DNA of 39,005 nucleotides from Flavobacteriales bacterium (lineage in GTDB: Bacteria > Bacteroidota > Bacteroidia > Flavobacteriales_D > Sanyastnellaceae). Below the pieces are notes generated by a model. That model was not told the origin of the DNA and made no database searches. It saw nothing but the letters and a program-made list of their open reading frames with translations. Where the stretch lies: NCBI GenBank assembly GCA_015663855.1, contig DQRJ01000146.1, positions 1-39,005 on the forward strand, given 5' to 3'. Shown here piece after piece: positions 32,793-39,005 of this stretch; position 1 is the first letter of the stretch, and each line of letters begins with the position of its first letter. The position numbers and the translations under genes were made by a program.

Positions 32793-34406
32793 ATGTCGAT
32801 TATTAATAAAATCACACCTGTGTTTTTTGCTTTGATGTTTTCTCTTTTAGCATTTACAACATCTGCTAGCGAAGCATTGTCTCAGCAAACAGAATCAATA
32901 GACGAAGTAGTTCTTTCAATTGACGATAGAATAGAAAGCTACATGGAGCCCGTTACTAATGTCATCATGGATGTGATTTTTGTTACGATCCCGATCGGCT
33001 TTGGAAAAGAAGTGCCATTTGTTTTGATTTGGCTCCTATTCGGTGCTGTGTTTTTTACGTTTTATTTCAAGTTCATTAGCATTTCTGGTTTTAAACACGC
33101 CATTGACGTTGTCAAAGGAAAATTTGATGACCCCAAGAAAAAGGAACAAGGAGAGGTAAGCCACTTTCAGGCTTTAACAGCTGCTTTATCAGGTACAGTA
33201 GGAGTCGGAAACATTGCCGGTGTCGCAATCGCGGTTTCTATTGGTGGACCTGGCGCTACGTTCTGGATGATTGTTGCTGGATTATTAGGTATGAGTGCTA
33301 AATTCATTGAGTGTACTCTTGGTACTAAATATAGAATTCAAAATGCAGATGGATCTGTTTCAGGTGGACCGTCTTATTATTTAAGTCGCGGGCTCGCTAA
33401 GCGTGGTGAAAGAATGGGGCAGCTTGGTAAAGTCCTTGCTATTATGTTTGCGGTCGCTTGTATTGGAGGATCCCTCGGTGGGGGTAACATGGTTCAAATT
33501 AATCAAGCAACAAAGCAGCTTATATCAGTTACTGGAGGCGCAGAATCTTTCTTTTACGGTCAAGCATGGGTTTTCGGTGCTGTTATGGCTGCGCTAGTAG
33601 GTCTAATTATTATAGGTGGAATTAAGAGTATTGCTAAGGTTACTGATAAAGTGGTTCCTTTCATGGTGGGTATTTACGTGCTAAGTGCCTTAGTCGTGTT
33701 AGCGGGTAATTTCTCTGAAATTCCTACAGCCTTCGGCCAAATCTTTAGCGGTGCATTCGACTCAGGCGCTATGTATGGTGGTATTATCGGTGTTATGATC
33801 CAAGGGTTCAAGCGTGCGGCGTTCTCTAACGAGGCTGGTATAGGTTCTGCTTCTATCGCTCACTCTGCTGCAAAAACAAATGAGCCTGTTTCTGAAGGAA
33901 TGGTTTCACTTCTTGAACCTTTCATTGACACAGTAGTGATATGTACAATGACAGCATTAGTTATTGTTATTTCAGGGTATGGAGGCACTTCGGCTGAAGC
34001 TGCACTGTCTCTCGCTAAATCTGGAGATTTGATGGCTATTGAGCTTACTTCTTCAGCTTTCAGCCAAACCATTTCTTGGTTCCCTATTGTACTTTCAATC
34101 TCTGTGATTCTCTTCGCATTATCAACAATGCTCAGCTGGAGCTATTACGGACTTAAGTCTTGGACTTATATTTTCGGAGAGTCTAGGACTTCTGATATAA
34201 GCTATAAGGTTCTATTCTGTGTTTTCGTAATTATTGGATCAGCAATTTCTGCAAAAAGTGTATTTAATTTTGGAGATGCTATGATTTTCGCCATGTGTTT
34301 TCCTAACGTTCTCGGACTTTACATCCTCGCCCCAGAGGTTAAGTCTGATCTAAAGGATTATTTAAGAAGGGTAAAATCTGGGGAAATTGTTCAATACGAA
34401 AAATGA
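32793..34406 (+). CDS. Sodium:alanine/glycine symporter (AGCS family)
   Basis: A 537 aa inner-membrane Na+-coupled amino acid carrier. Family signatures are SHFQALTAALSGTVGVGNIA, IGGPGATFWMIVAGLLGMS, KFIECTLGTKYR, GGPSYYLSRG, FKRAAFSNEAGIGSASIAHS and MLSWSYYGLKSW. It has about ten membrane segments after a first hydrophobic stretch (MSIINKITPVFFALMFSLLA) that may be a cleaved signal; a hydrophilic loop (about 25-65) follows it. Substrate (alanine, glycine or another small amino acid) is inferred from the family. It lies 30 bases after the K+ channel gene and overlaps the next gene by 20 bases. Confidence 0.92.
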   Translation: MSIINKITPVFFALMFSLLAFTTSASEALSQQTESIDEVVLSIDDRIESYMEPVTNVIMDVIFVTIPIGFGKEVPFVLIWLLFGAVFFTFYFKFISISGFKHAIDVVKGKFDDPKKKEQGEVSHFQALTAALSGTVGVGNIAGVAIAVSIGGPGATFWMIVAGLLGMSAKFIECTLGTKYRIQNADGSVSGGPSYYLSRGLAKRGERMGQLGKVLAIMFAVACIGGSLGGGNMVQINQATKQLISVTGGAESFFYGQAWVFGAVMAALVGLIIIGGIKSIAKVTDKVVPFMVGIYVLSALVVLAGNFSEIPTAFGQIFSGAFDSGAMYGGIIGVMIQGFKRAAFSNEAGIGSASIAHSAAKTNEPVSEGMVSLLEPFIDTVVICTMTALVIVISGYGGTSAEAALSLAKSGDLMAIELTSSAFSQTISWFPIVLSISVILFALSTMLSWSYYGLKSWTYIFGESRTSDISYKVLFCVFVIIGSAISAKSVFNFGDAMIFAMCFPNVLGLYILAPEVKSDLKDYLRRVKSGEIVQYEK

Positions 34407-35124
34407 TAACGGGAGTTCGTCAAATAAACGAGACGAACTATTCCACCTTACTTCTATAGTAATAGTGATTTCACTCTCCCTTCTTGCTTGGGGGTTGGAG
34501 TCTATGCGTGCACCATCCTACGAGGATGTGATTCCTAATTTCTTAACTCTTCTTGAAGACTGGCCTCTAGAGCTTGCGAACTCTGAGGTGGTGACCTTTA
34601 CAGAGAAGCAGAAATCTACATCGCACTATATACGTGAGAGTCACTATAAAAAAAACATCACACATACCCTATCAAATTCCCACAAACCGGTTTTCCATAA
34701 ACCAGCCCCCAAATCACTAGATTTAAATTTAATAGATAGCGTTACTCTCGAATCGCTCCCAGTATTCGGCCCCGTGCTATCTGGTCGTACAATTAAATTT
34801 AGAAATGCTCTTGGTGGGTTTTGTGAAATAGAACAGCTCAAGGAAGTATACGGTATCGACTCAAGTTCATATCAGCAAGTCTCAAGTTGGTTTAGAATTT
34901 CCTCCTCTGATATTTCGAAAATATGTGTTGATACAGCTTCGTGGGATAAAATGCGACGCCATCCTTATATAGGAGTAAATGGAGCTAGAATTATAGAACG
35001 ATATCGTCGCCACCACGACCTTGCCACTTTAGCTGACGTGAGAAATATACCCCAAATAACGGATAGTATATGGGCGGTTTGGTTACCATACATTAAGATT
35101 TCTCCTAAAAATGATATAAAGTGA
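34387..35124 (+). CDS. Membrane-anchored helix-hairpin-helix protein (ComEA-like)
   Basis: A 245 aa protein. One hydrophobic helix (about 22-40, SIVIVISLSLLAWG) is followed by a spacer and two helix-hairpin-helix regions: SVTLESLPVFGPVLSGRTIK (about 119-160) and MRRHPYIGVNGARIIERYRR (about 192-235). This is the layout of ComEA-type proteins, which bind DNA outside the inner membrane during uptake in competent bacteria; that role here is inference. The start is uncertain: TTG at 34387 is the only usable codon before the membrane helix and lies inside the AGCS gene, 20 bases before its stop. Confidence 0.75.
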   Translation: MFNTKNDNGSSSNKRDELFHLTSIVIVISLSLLAWGLESMRAPSYEDVIPNFLTLLEDWPLELANSEVVTFTEKQKSTSHYIRESHYKKNITHTLSNSHKPVFHKPAPKSLDLNLIDSVTLESLPVFGPVLSGRTIKFRNALGGFCEIEQLKEVYGIDSSSYQQVSSWFRISSSDISKICVDTASWDKMRRHPYIGVNGARIIERYRRHHDLATLADVRNIPQITDSIWAVWLPYIKISPKNDIK

Positions 35125-35157
35125 CCTAGCATAGAGCTTACTGCCGACATTTGTAAA

Positions 35158-36297
35158 ATGAATTTCAAACTAACAGCCGACCAGCAGATGATTAAGGAAT
35201 CGGTGAGTGAATTTGCTCAGCGCCGTATTCTTCCTAAGCGTATGATTTGGGATGAAGGCCAAATCTTTCCTCGTGATGTCCTTCGTGAGATGGGTGAAAT
35301 TGGCCTTATGGGAATGCTTGTCCCTGAAGAGTACGGAGGCGCAGGCTTAGGTTATATTGAGTATAAGATAGCCATTGAAGAGATATCAAGAGTATGCGGC
35401 TCTGTAGGGCTTAGTATGGCTGCGCATAATAGTTTGTGTACAGGGCATATATTACAATTTGGAAATGACGATCAGAAGAAGCGCTACTTGCCTAAGCTCT
35501 CTACTGCAGAATGGATTGGCGCTTGGGGGCTAACGGAGGCGAATACCGGCTCTGACGCTATGAGAATGCAATGCGTGGCGAAACAGGACGGGGAGCATTG
35601 GATACTAAATGGCACAAAGAATTTCATTACTCACGGTATTAGTGGTGATGTAGCTGTTGTTTTAGTTCGCACAGGAGAGCTTTTGGACAGCCACGGTATT
35701 ACAGCTTTTATCGTTGAGAGATCAACTCCAGGATTCTCAGGAGGTAAGAAAGAGAATAAGCTGGGTATGAGAAGTAGCGAGACATCGGAAATGATTTTTG
35801 ACAATTGTCGAGTACATGAGTCGCAAATTTTAGGTGAAGTAGGAGAGGGTTTCATTCAAGCTATGAAAATACTAGATGGAGGACGAATTAGTATAGGTGC
35901 TTTAGGCTTGGGAATCGCTCAAGGAGCTTATGATACTGCTTTGGCTTACTCTAAAGAAAGAGAGCAATTCGGACAACCCATATCAAGATTTCAGGCAATC
36001 GCATTCAAATTAGCAGACATGGCAGTCGCAATAGAAACATCCGATTTACTTCTATTAAAAGCTTGTACTCTTAAGAACGCAGGGAAACCATGTACTCTTG
36101 CAAGCGCAATGGCCAAATATGAAACCAGTGAAGTAGCTGTTAAGGTTTCTACAGAAGCCGTCCAAATCCTTGGTGGTTACGGATATATAAAAGATTTTCC
36201 AGCTGAAAAGTACTATAGAGATTCAAAGCTTTGTACTATAGGGGAGGGGACATCTGAAATACAGAAATTAGTAATCGCTAGAGAATTGGTTAGTTAA
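35158..36297 (+). CDS. Acyl-CoA dehydrogenase
   Basis: A 379 aa FAD-dependent dehydrogenase of the short/medium-chain type that makes the 2,3-double bond in acyl-CoA and passes electrons to ETF. It shows MGMLVPEEYGGAGLGYIEY, WGLTEANTGSDAMRM and LNGTKNFITHG (FAD and substrate binding), ERSTPGFSGGKKENKLGMRS, AYSKEREQFGQPISRFQAI and VQILGGYGYIKDFPAEKYYR, then the catalytic-base region TIGEGTSEIQKLVIARELVS. Chain length and substrate are not resolvable. The rpsU promoter overlaps its 3' end. Confidence 0.94.
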   Translation: MNFKLTADQQMIKESVSEFAQRRILPKRMIWDEGQIFPRDVLREMGEIGLMGMLVPEEYGGAGLGYIEYKIAIEEISRVCGSVGLSMAAHNSLCTGHILQFGNDDQKKRYLPKLSTAEWIGAWGLTEANTGSDAMRMQCVAKQDGEHWILNGTKNFITHGISGDVAVVLVRTGELLDSHGITAFIVERSTPGFSGGKKENKLGMRSSETSEMIFDNCRVHESQILGEVGEGFIQAMKILDGGRISIGALGLGIAQGAYDTALAYSKEREQFGQPISRFQAIAFKLADMAVAIETSDLLLLKACTLKNAGKPCTLASAMAKYETSEVAVKVSTEAVQILGGYGYIKDFPAEKYYRDSKLCTIGEGTSEIQKLVIARELVS

Positions 36298-36316
36298 ATT
36301 CTTTAATCTATCTTTG
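36285..36316 (+). promoter_or_regulatory. Promoter of rpsU
   Basis: ATTG (36285-36288), a 20-base spacer and TATCTTTG (36309-36316), fitting the TTTG / TAnnTTTG class with one mismatch in the -33 box. The -33 box lies inside the end of the acyl-CoA dehydrogenase gene. The predicted start is about 10-15 bases before the rpsU ATG (36335). Confidence 0.7.
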
Positions 36317-36334
36317 CACTCCAATTTTTTGACT

Positions 36335-36526
36335 ATGCTCAGTATCCCAGTAAAAGAAAACGATAACATCGAACGCTGCTTAAAGCGTTTTAAGAAGAAA
36401 TTCGACCGCACTAAAAAAATGAAGGAATTACGCTCTCGTCGTGAGTTTGTAAAGCCTAGTTTGCTTAATCGTGAGGCAATGAAGAAAGCAGCGTATAAAA
36501 ACGCTAAATCTTTAAAGGAGGATTAA
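36335..36526 (+). CDS. rpsU: 30S ribosomal protein S21
   Basis: bS21, 63 aa from the ATG at 36335. Motifs are ENDNIERCLKRFKKKFDRT and LRSRREFVKPSLLNREAMKK, a basic protein near the 3' end of 16S rRNA that affects mRNA selection. I preferred 36335 over an upstream TTG (36314) because MLSIPVKENDNIE is the normal N-terminus and the TTG lies in the promoter's -7 box. In Bacteroidota S21, together with S18 and S6, helps shield the anti-Shine-Dalgarno sequence; all three genes are in this window. It is flanked by its own promoter and terminator. Confidence 0.94.
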   Translation: MLSIPVKENDNIERCLKRFKKKFDRTKKMKELRSRREFVKPSLLNREAMKKAAYKNAKSLKED

Positions 36527-36599
36527 CCCTCTGATAATGCGCTAAGTAAGCGTATAATTATTATTTTTTCGACGAAACGCTTGTTTTTGTCGATAAATA

Positions 36600-36631
36600 A
36601 AGCGAGATTGCATAACCTTCTCGCTTTTTTT
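36600..36631 (+). terminator. Rho-independent terminator of rpsU
   Basis: AAGCGAGA (36600-36607) pairs perfectly with TCTCGCTT (36619-36626) around an 11-base loop, and a T7 run (36625-36631) follows. A further imperfect hairpin (TCGAC/GTCGA with flanking TTATTT/AAATAA) lies just upstream at about 36559-36600 and could stabilise the 3' end. Confidence 0.88.
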
Positions 36632-36650
36632 GCGTCTTGACTTTTTTACC

Positions 36651-37553
36651 TTGAATCAAAAACTTTCAACATTATCCGAATTCCTCGATTTCCTATTAAA
36701 GGAAAAGCGTGGGTCCCCTCATACTTTAAGATGTTATAGATCTGACCTTAATCAAATGATTAGGTATATGACTGAACATTATGAAGAGGATGATTTATGC
36801 CAAATAAAAGGCGACTGGGTTAGGTCTTGGGTTGTGGATATGATGAAGCAGGGAAAGTCCCCTAGCACGATTCACAGAAAAGTATCTTCTTACCGAACGT
36901 TTTCCAAGTACGCAAGAAGGAAGGGAGTGATGACGACTAACCCTGTTGAATCAGTTGTTTTACCAAAGCTCAAGAAAGGACTTCCAGAAGTTGTCCCTGA
37001 GCACGCAATGAAAGATTTGTTTCAAGAAAATATATTTTCTACTGATTGGAAAGGAAGGCGAGATAGATCAATGATTGCTTTGCTTTATGAAACAGGTATA
37101 AGATTAAGTGAATTGATTGCACTAAAAGTATCTGATGTTGATGGGGGCCGTAAGCTTTTGAAAGTTTTTGGTAAGGGATCAAAAGAAAGACTATTGCCGC
37201 TGATGCCTCATACTTTAGAAAGTATAATGATGCACGTTATGGATAGGCCAGTTGGAGGTGATGAATTATTTGTGACTGACGCAGGCAAATCTCTTTACCC
37301 ATCATTTGTTTATCGCCGTGTGAATTATTACCTTAGTGAGGTGAGTACGTTACAAAAGTGTAGCCCTCACGTTTTACGACACACCTTTGCTACTCATTTG
37401 TTGAATCGCGGGGCAGAGTTGGCAGCGGTGAAAGAATTACTCGGACATGCTAGCCTTGCTTCAACCCAGATTTATACACATCATACGACGGCAAAGTTGA
37501 AGGAGTTTCACAAAGCCAGTCCTTTGGATCAACGTTCAAAGTTAGGCGAATAA
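36651..37553 (+). CDS. xerC: Tyrosine recombinase of the XerC/XerD family
   Basis: About 300 aa. The N-terminal SAM-like domain has FLLKEKRGSPHTLRCYRSDL and GKSPSTIHRKVSSYRTF. The catalytic domain has all the expected residues: R in ETGIRLSELIAL, K in FGKGSKERLLPL, H-x-x-R in SPHVLRHTFATHLL, H in LLGHASLASTQ and the nucleophile in QIYTHHT. Xer proteins resolve chromosome dimers at dif. The start is uncertain: there is no early ATG, and TTG codons at 36630 and 36651 are possible. I prefer 36651 because 36630 lies in the rpsU terminator T-run and 36651 gives the usual distance to SPHTL. hpf follows after 13 bases. Confidence 0.88.
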   Translation: MNQKLSTLSEFLDFLLKEKRGSPHTLRCYRSDLNQMIRYMTEHYEEDDLCQIKGDWVRSWVVDMMKQGKSPSTIHRKVSSYRTFSKYARRKGVMTTNPVESVVLPKLKKGLPEVVPEHAMKDLFQENIFSTDWKGRRDRSMIALLYETGIRLSELIALKVSDVDGGRKLLKVFGKGSKERLLPLMPHTLESIMMHVMDRPVGGDELFVTDAGKSLYPSFVYRRVNYYLSEVSTLQKCSPHVLRHTFATHLLNRGAELAAVKELLGHASLASTQIYTHHTTAKLKEFHKASPLDQRSKLGE

Positions 37554-37566
37554 CCACACGTTTGCT

Positions 37567-37851
37567 ATGAAGGTGCAAATACATTCTATCCATTTTGATG
37601 CCGATAAGGCACTCCTCGCATTTATTGACTCAAAGCTTCACAAGCTTGAAACATTCAATGACACTTTGATTTCTAGTGATGTGTTTCTACGCATTGAGAA
37701 AAATAATGAAAAAGAAAATAAACTTGTTGAAATAAAAATTCATATGCCTGGGAAAGAGCTTTTTGCCAAACGAAATGCTACTAGTTTTGAAGCCGCTACA
37801 GATGTGGTTGTTGAAGCTCTTCGAAGACAAATTTTAAAGGTTCACGTTTAG
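37567..37851 (+). CDS. hpf: Ribosome hibernation promoting factor (HPF/YfiA family, short form)
   Basis: A 94 aa protein of the S30AE family. It begins MKVQIHSIHFDADKALLAFI and contains LRIEKNNEKENKLVEIKIHM and the basic/acidic helix TSFEAATDVVVEALRRQI. Such proteins bind the A/P-site region of the 30S subunit and put ribosomes to rest in stationary phase. It is the short form, without the dimerising C-terminal domain. It follows xerC closely, and its 3' region runs into the hairpin at 37930-37958. Confidence 0.92.
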   Translation: MKVQIHSIHFDADKALLAFIDSKLHKLETFNDTLISSDVFLRIEKNNEKENKLVEIKIHMPGKELFAKRNATSFEAATDVVVEALRRQILKVHV

Positions 37852-37898
37852 CTAATTTTCAACGATAAATAAACCAAATTTTTTTTGGTATACTATTG

Positions 37899-37929
37899 CT
37901 TGTTTGAACCACATTCTATCGTACATTTG
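37899..37929 (+). promoter_or_regulatory. Promoter of the tRNA-tuf unit
   Basis: CTTG (37899-37902), a 19-base spacer and TACATTTG (37922-37929), a full match to TAnnTTTG. A second TTTG lies at 37903. The expected start (about 37933-37937) falls in the left arm of the terminator hairpin that follows. Confidence 0.7.
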
Positions 37930-37958
37930 CCCTCCTGAATTTCGGGAGGGTTTTTTTT
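37930..37958 (+). terminator. Rho-independent terminator after hpf, overlapping the tRNA promoter start site
   Basis: CCCTCC (37930-37935) pairs with GGAGGG (37945-37950), with a few extra inner pairs possible, and is followed by T8 (37951-37958). It should end the xerC-hpf transcript. A second weaker palindrome, ACCAAA/TTTGGT, lies upstream at 37873-37889. Confidence 0.85.
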
Positions 37959-37978
37959 GTTTTGTTCTTTGAATTTTT

Positions 37979-38050
37979 GCCGGTGTAGCTCAGGGGTAGA
38001 GCAGCTGATTTGTAATCAGCAGGCCGTGGGTTCGAATCCCTCCACCGGCT
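37979..38050 (+). tRNA. tRNA-Thr (anticodon UGU)
   Basis: 72 nt cloverleaf. Acceptor GCCGGTG/CACCGGC with discriminator T; D-arm GTAGCTCAGGGGTAGAGC; anticodon stem GCTGA/TCAGC with loop TTTGTAA (anticodon TGT); T-arm GTGGGTTCGAATCCCTC. CCA is not encoded. Confidence 0.95.
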
Positions 38051-38095
38051 CATCGAAATAATACCTGTACATTCTTTGTAAAAGTAGAATGTCAA

Positions 38096-38178
38096 GGGGG
38101 TACGCCGGAGTTGGAGAGCCGGGGCAGACTGTAACTCTGTTGTCTTAGACTGAATAGGTTCGATTCCTATTACCCCCA
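38096..38178 (+). tRNA. tRNA-Tyr (anticodon GUA)
   Basis: 83 nt, type II with a long variable arm. Acceptor GGGGGTA/TACCCCC with discriminator A; anticodon stem GCAGA/TCTGT with loop CTGTAAC (anticodon GTA); T-loop GGTTCGATTCC. CCA is not encoded. Confidence 0.95.
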
Positions 38179-38213
38179 CATTTTCACTTGCAGTTGCTTG
38201 TGAGAATTACCAA

Positions 38214-38286
38214 GCGGAAGTAGCTCAGTTGGTAGAGCATCAGCCTTCCAAGCTGAATGTCGCGAGTTCGAACCTCGTCTTCCGCT
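38214..38286 (+). tRNA. tRNA-Gly (anticodon UCC)
   Basis: 73 nt cloverleaf. Acceptor GCGGAAG/CTTCCGC with discriminator T; anticodon stem TCAGC/GCTGA with loop CTTCCAA (anticodon TCC); T-loop AGTTCGAACCT. CCA is not encoded. Confidence 0.95.
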
Positions 38287-38294
38287 CGATTAAA

Positions 38295-38366
38295 GCCGAT
38301 GTAGCTCAGGGGTAGAGCGCGTCCTTGGTAAGGACGAGGCCACGGGTTCAATTCCCGTCATTGGCT
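38295..38366 (+). tRNA. tRNA-Thr (anticodon GGU)
   Basis: 72 nt cloverleaf. Acceptor GCCGATG/CATTGGC with discriminator T and one G-T pair; anticodon stem CGTCC/GGACG with loop TTGGTAA (anticodon GGT); T-loop GGTTCAATTCC. It sits 8 bases after tRNA-Gly and 49 bases before tuf. CCA is not encoded. Confidence 0.95.
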
Positions 38367-38415
38367 CAAGTCACAAATAGAGAAATAAATTAAATAATAT
38401 ATAATTGTTAAGACC

Positions 38416-39005
38416 ATGGCAAAAGAAATGTTTGACCGGTCAAAACCACACGTTAACATCGGCACAATTGGCCACGTTGACCACGGAAAGACCACTTTAA
38501 CTGCCGCTATCACTAAGGTGATGGCTGACGCTGGTTACTGCGAGGCTAGCTCGTTTGACCAAATTGATAACGCACCTGAAGAAAAGGAGCGTGGAATTAC
38601 TATTAACTCTTCACACGTTGAGTATTCAACTGCTGATCGTCACTACGCTCACGTTGATTGCCCAGGTCACGCTGACTATGTGAAGAACATGGTAACTGGT
38701 GCTGCCCAAATGGACGGCGCTATTCTCGTTGTTGCTGCAACTGACGGCCCTATGCCTCAGACTCGTGAGCACATCCTACTTGGACGCCAGGTGGGTATTC
38801 CTCGTATCGTTGTATTCATGAACAAAGTTGACATGGTCGACGATGAAGAGCTTATCGAGCTAGTTGAAATGGAGGTGCGTGAGCTACTTTCATTCTATGA
38901 GTACGATGGAGATAACTCTCCTGTTATTCCTGGATCTGCACTTGGAGCTCTTAACGGAGAAGATAAGTGGGTTGATACAGTAAAAGAGCTAATGACTGCG
39001 GTTGA
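38416..39005 (+). CDS. tuf: Elongation factor Tu (5' part, runs off the right edge)
   Basis: The first 196 codons of EF-Tu, the GTPase that carries aminoacyl-tRNA to the ribosome. G1 is GHVDHGKTT, the switch I region has EEKERGITIN, G3 is DCPGHADYVKNM and G4 is MNKVDM. Histidine, glycine and tRNA-facing residues are as in normal EF-Tu. It follows four tRNA genes on the same strand, with no terminator seen between them, so they probably share the promoter at 37899-37929. The frame is open to the last base. In related genomes tRNA-Trp, secE and nusG usually follow. Confidence 0.97.
   Translation, partial: MAKEMFDRSKPHVNIGTIGHVDHGKTTLTAAITKVMADAGYCEASSFDQIDNAPEEKERGITINSSHVEYSTADRHYAHVDCPGHADYVKNMVTGAAQMDGAILVVAATDGPMPQTREHILLGRQVGIPRIVVFMNKVDMVDDEELIELVEMEVRELLSFYEYDGDNSPVIPGSALGALNGEDKWVDTVKELMTAV

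Noticed and set aside
36630..37553. The tyrosine recombinase as a sign of an integrated mobile element
   Set aside because: It resembles housekeeping XerC/D, is linked to hpf, and no att repeats or phage/transposon genes are nearby; the tRNA genes at 37979-38366 are intact.

Overview
The window looks like a gene-dense chromosomal segment of a Bacteroidota bacterium, probably Flavobacteriales. Evidence for this: proteins with type IX secretion (T9SS) C-terminal tails, type III glutamine synthetase, a PorE-like TPR/propeller/OmpA protein, promoters of the TTTG-N20-TAnnTTTG class, A-rich rather than Shine-Dalgarno leaders, and the order tRNA-Thr/Tyr/Gly/Thr followed by tuf. It looks like ordinary core genome. 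I see no insertion sequence, prophage, CRISPR array or non-coding gap above 300 bases.

Positions 1-6793, minus strand, hold a menaquinone cluster read menI, menF, menD, menB, menA, then menC fused in frame to menE. This runs from chorismate to demethylmenaquinone, except that no menH is present. The fused menC-menE frame is open at the left edge. A divergent response-regulator gene (6844-7569) shares a 50 bp intergenic region with menI, and that region contains an inverted repeat.

Positions 7758-14884, minus strand, hold six closely packed genes read uvrB, small secreted protein, T9SS-exported trypsin-fold protease, membrane glycosyltransferase, ECF sigma factor, rsmG. Upstream of them is the ribosomal operon rpsF-rpsR-rplI (16460-14989), with a clear promoter and a clear terminator. 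Its S6 protein carries an unusual tail made of 36-bp tandem repeats.

From 16605 to the right end every gene is on the plus strand: dnaX (with an A10 slippery tract at the domain III boundary), hslR, a GNAT acetyltransferase, a class I aminotransferase, a very large PNGase F-like T9SS protein, glutamine synthetase III, the PorE-like protein, purM-prfA-pyrF, a K+ channel, an AGCS symporter, a helix-hairpin-helix protein, an acyl-CoA dehydrogenase, rpsU, a XerC-type recombinase and hpf. Four tRNA genes and the 5' part of tuf follow and run off the right edge.

The most interesting observations are: (1) the dnaX A10 run, where both shifted frames stop within five codons, which would give a gamma-like product; (2) the menC-menE fusion; (3) a PNGase F-like catalytic module apparently split by about 500 residues that include a LamG domain; (4) a terminator hairpin whose left arm overlaps the promoter of the tRNA/tuf unit; (5) a strong palindrome between menF and menD; (6) the repeat tail on ribosomal protein S6. 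All assignments come from reading the sequence and recalled family motifs; no database search was run.
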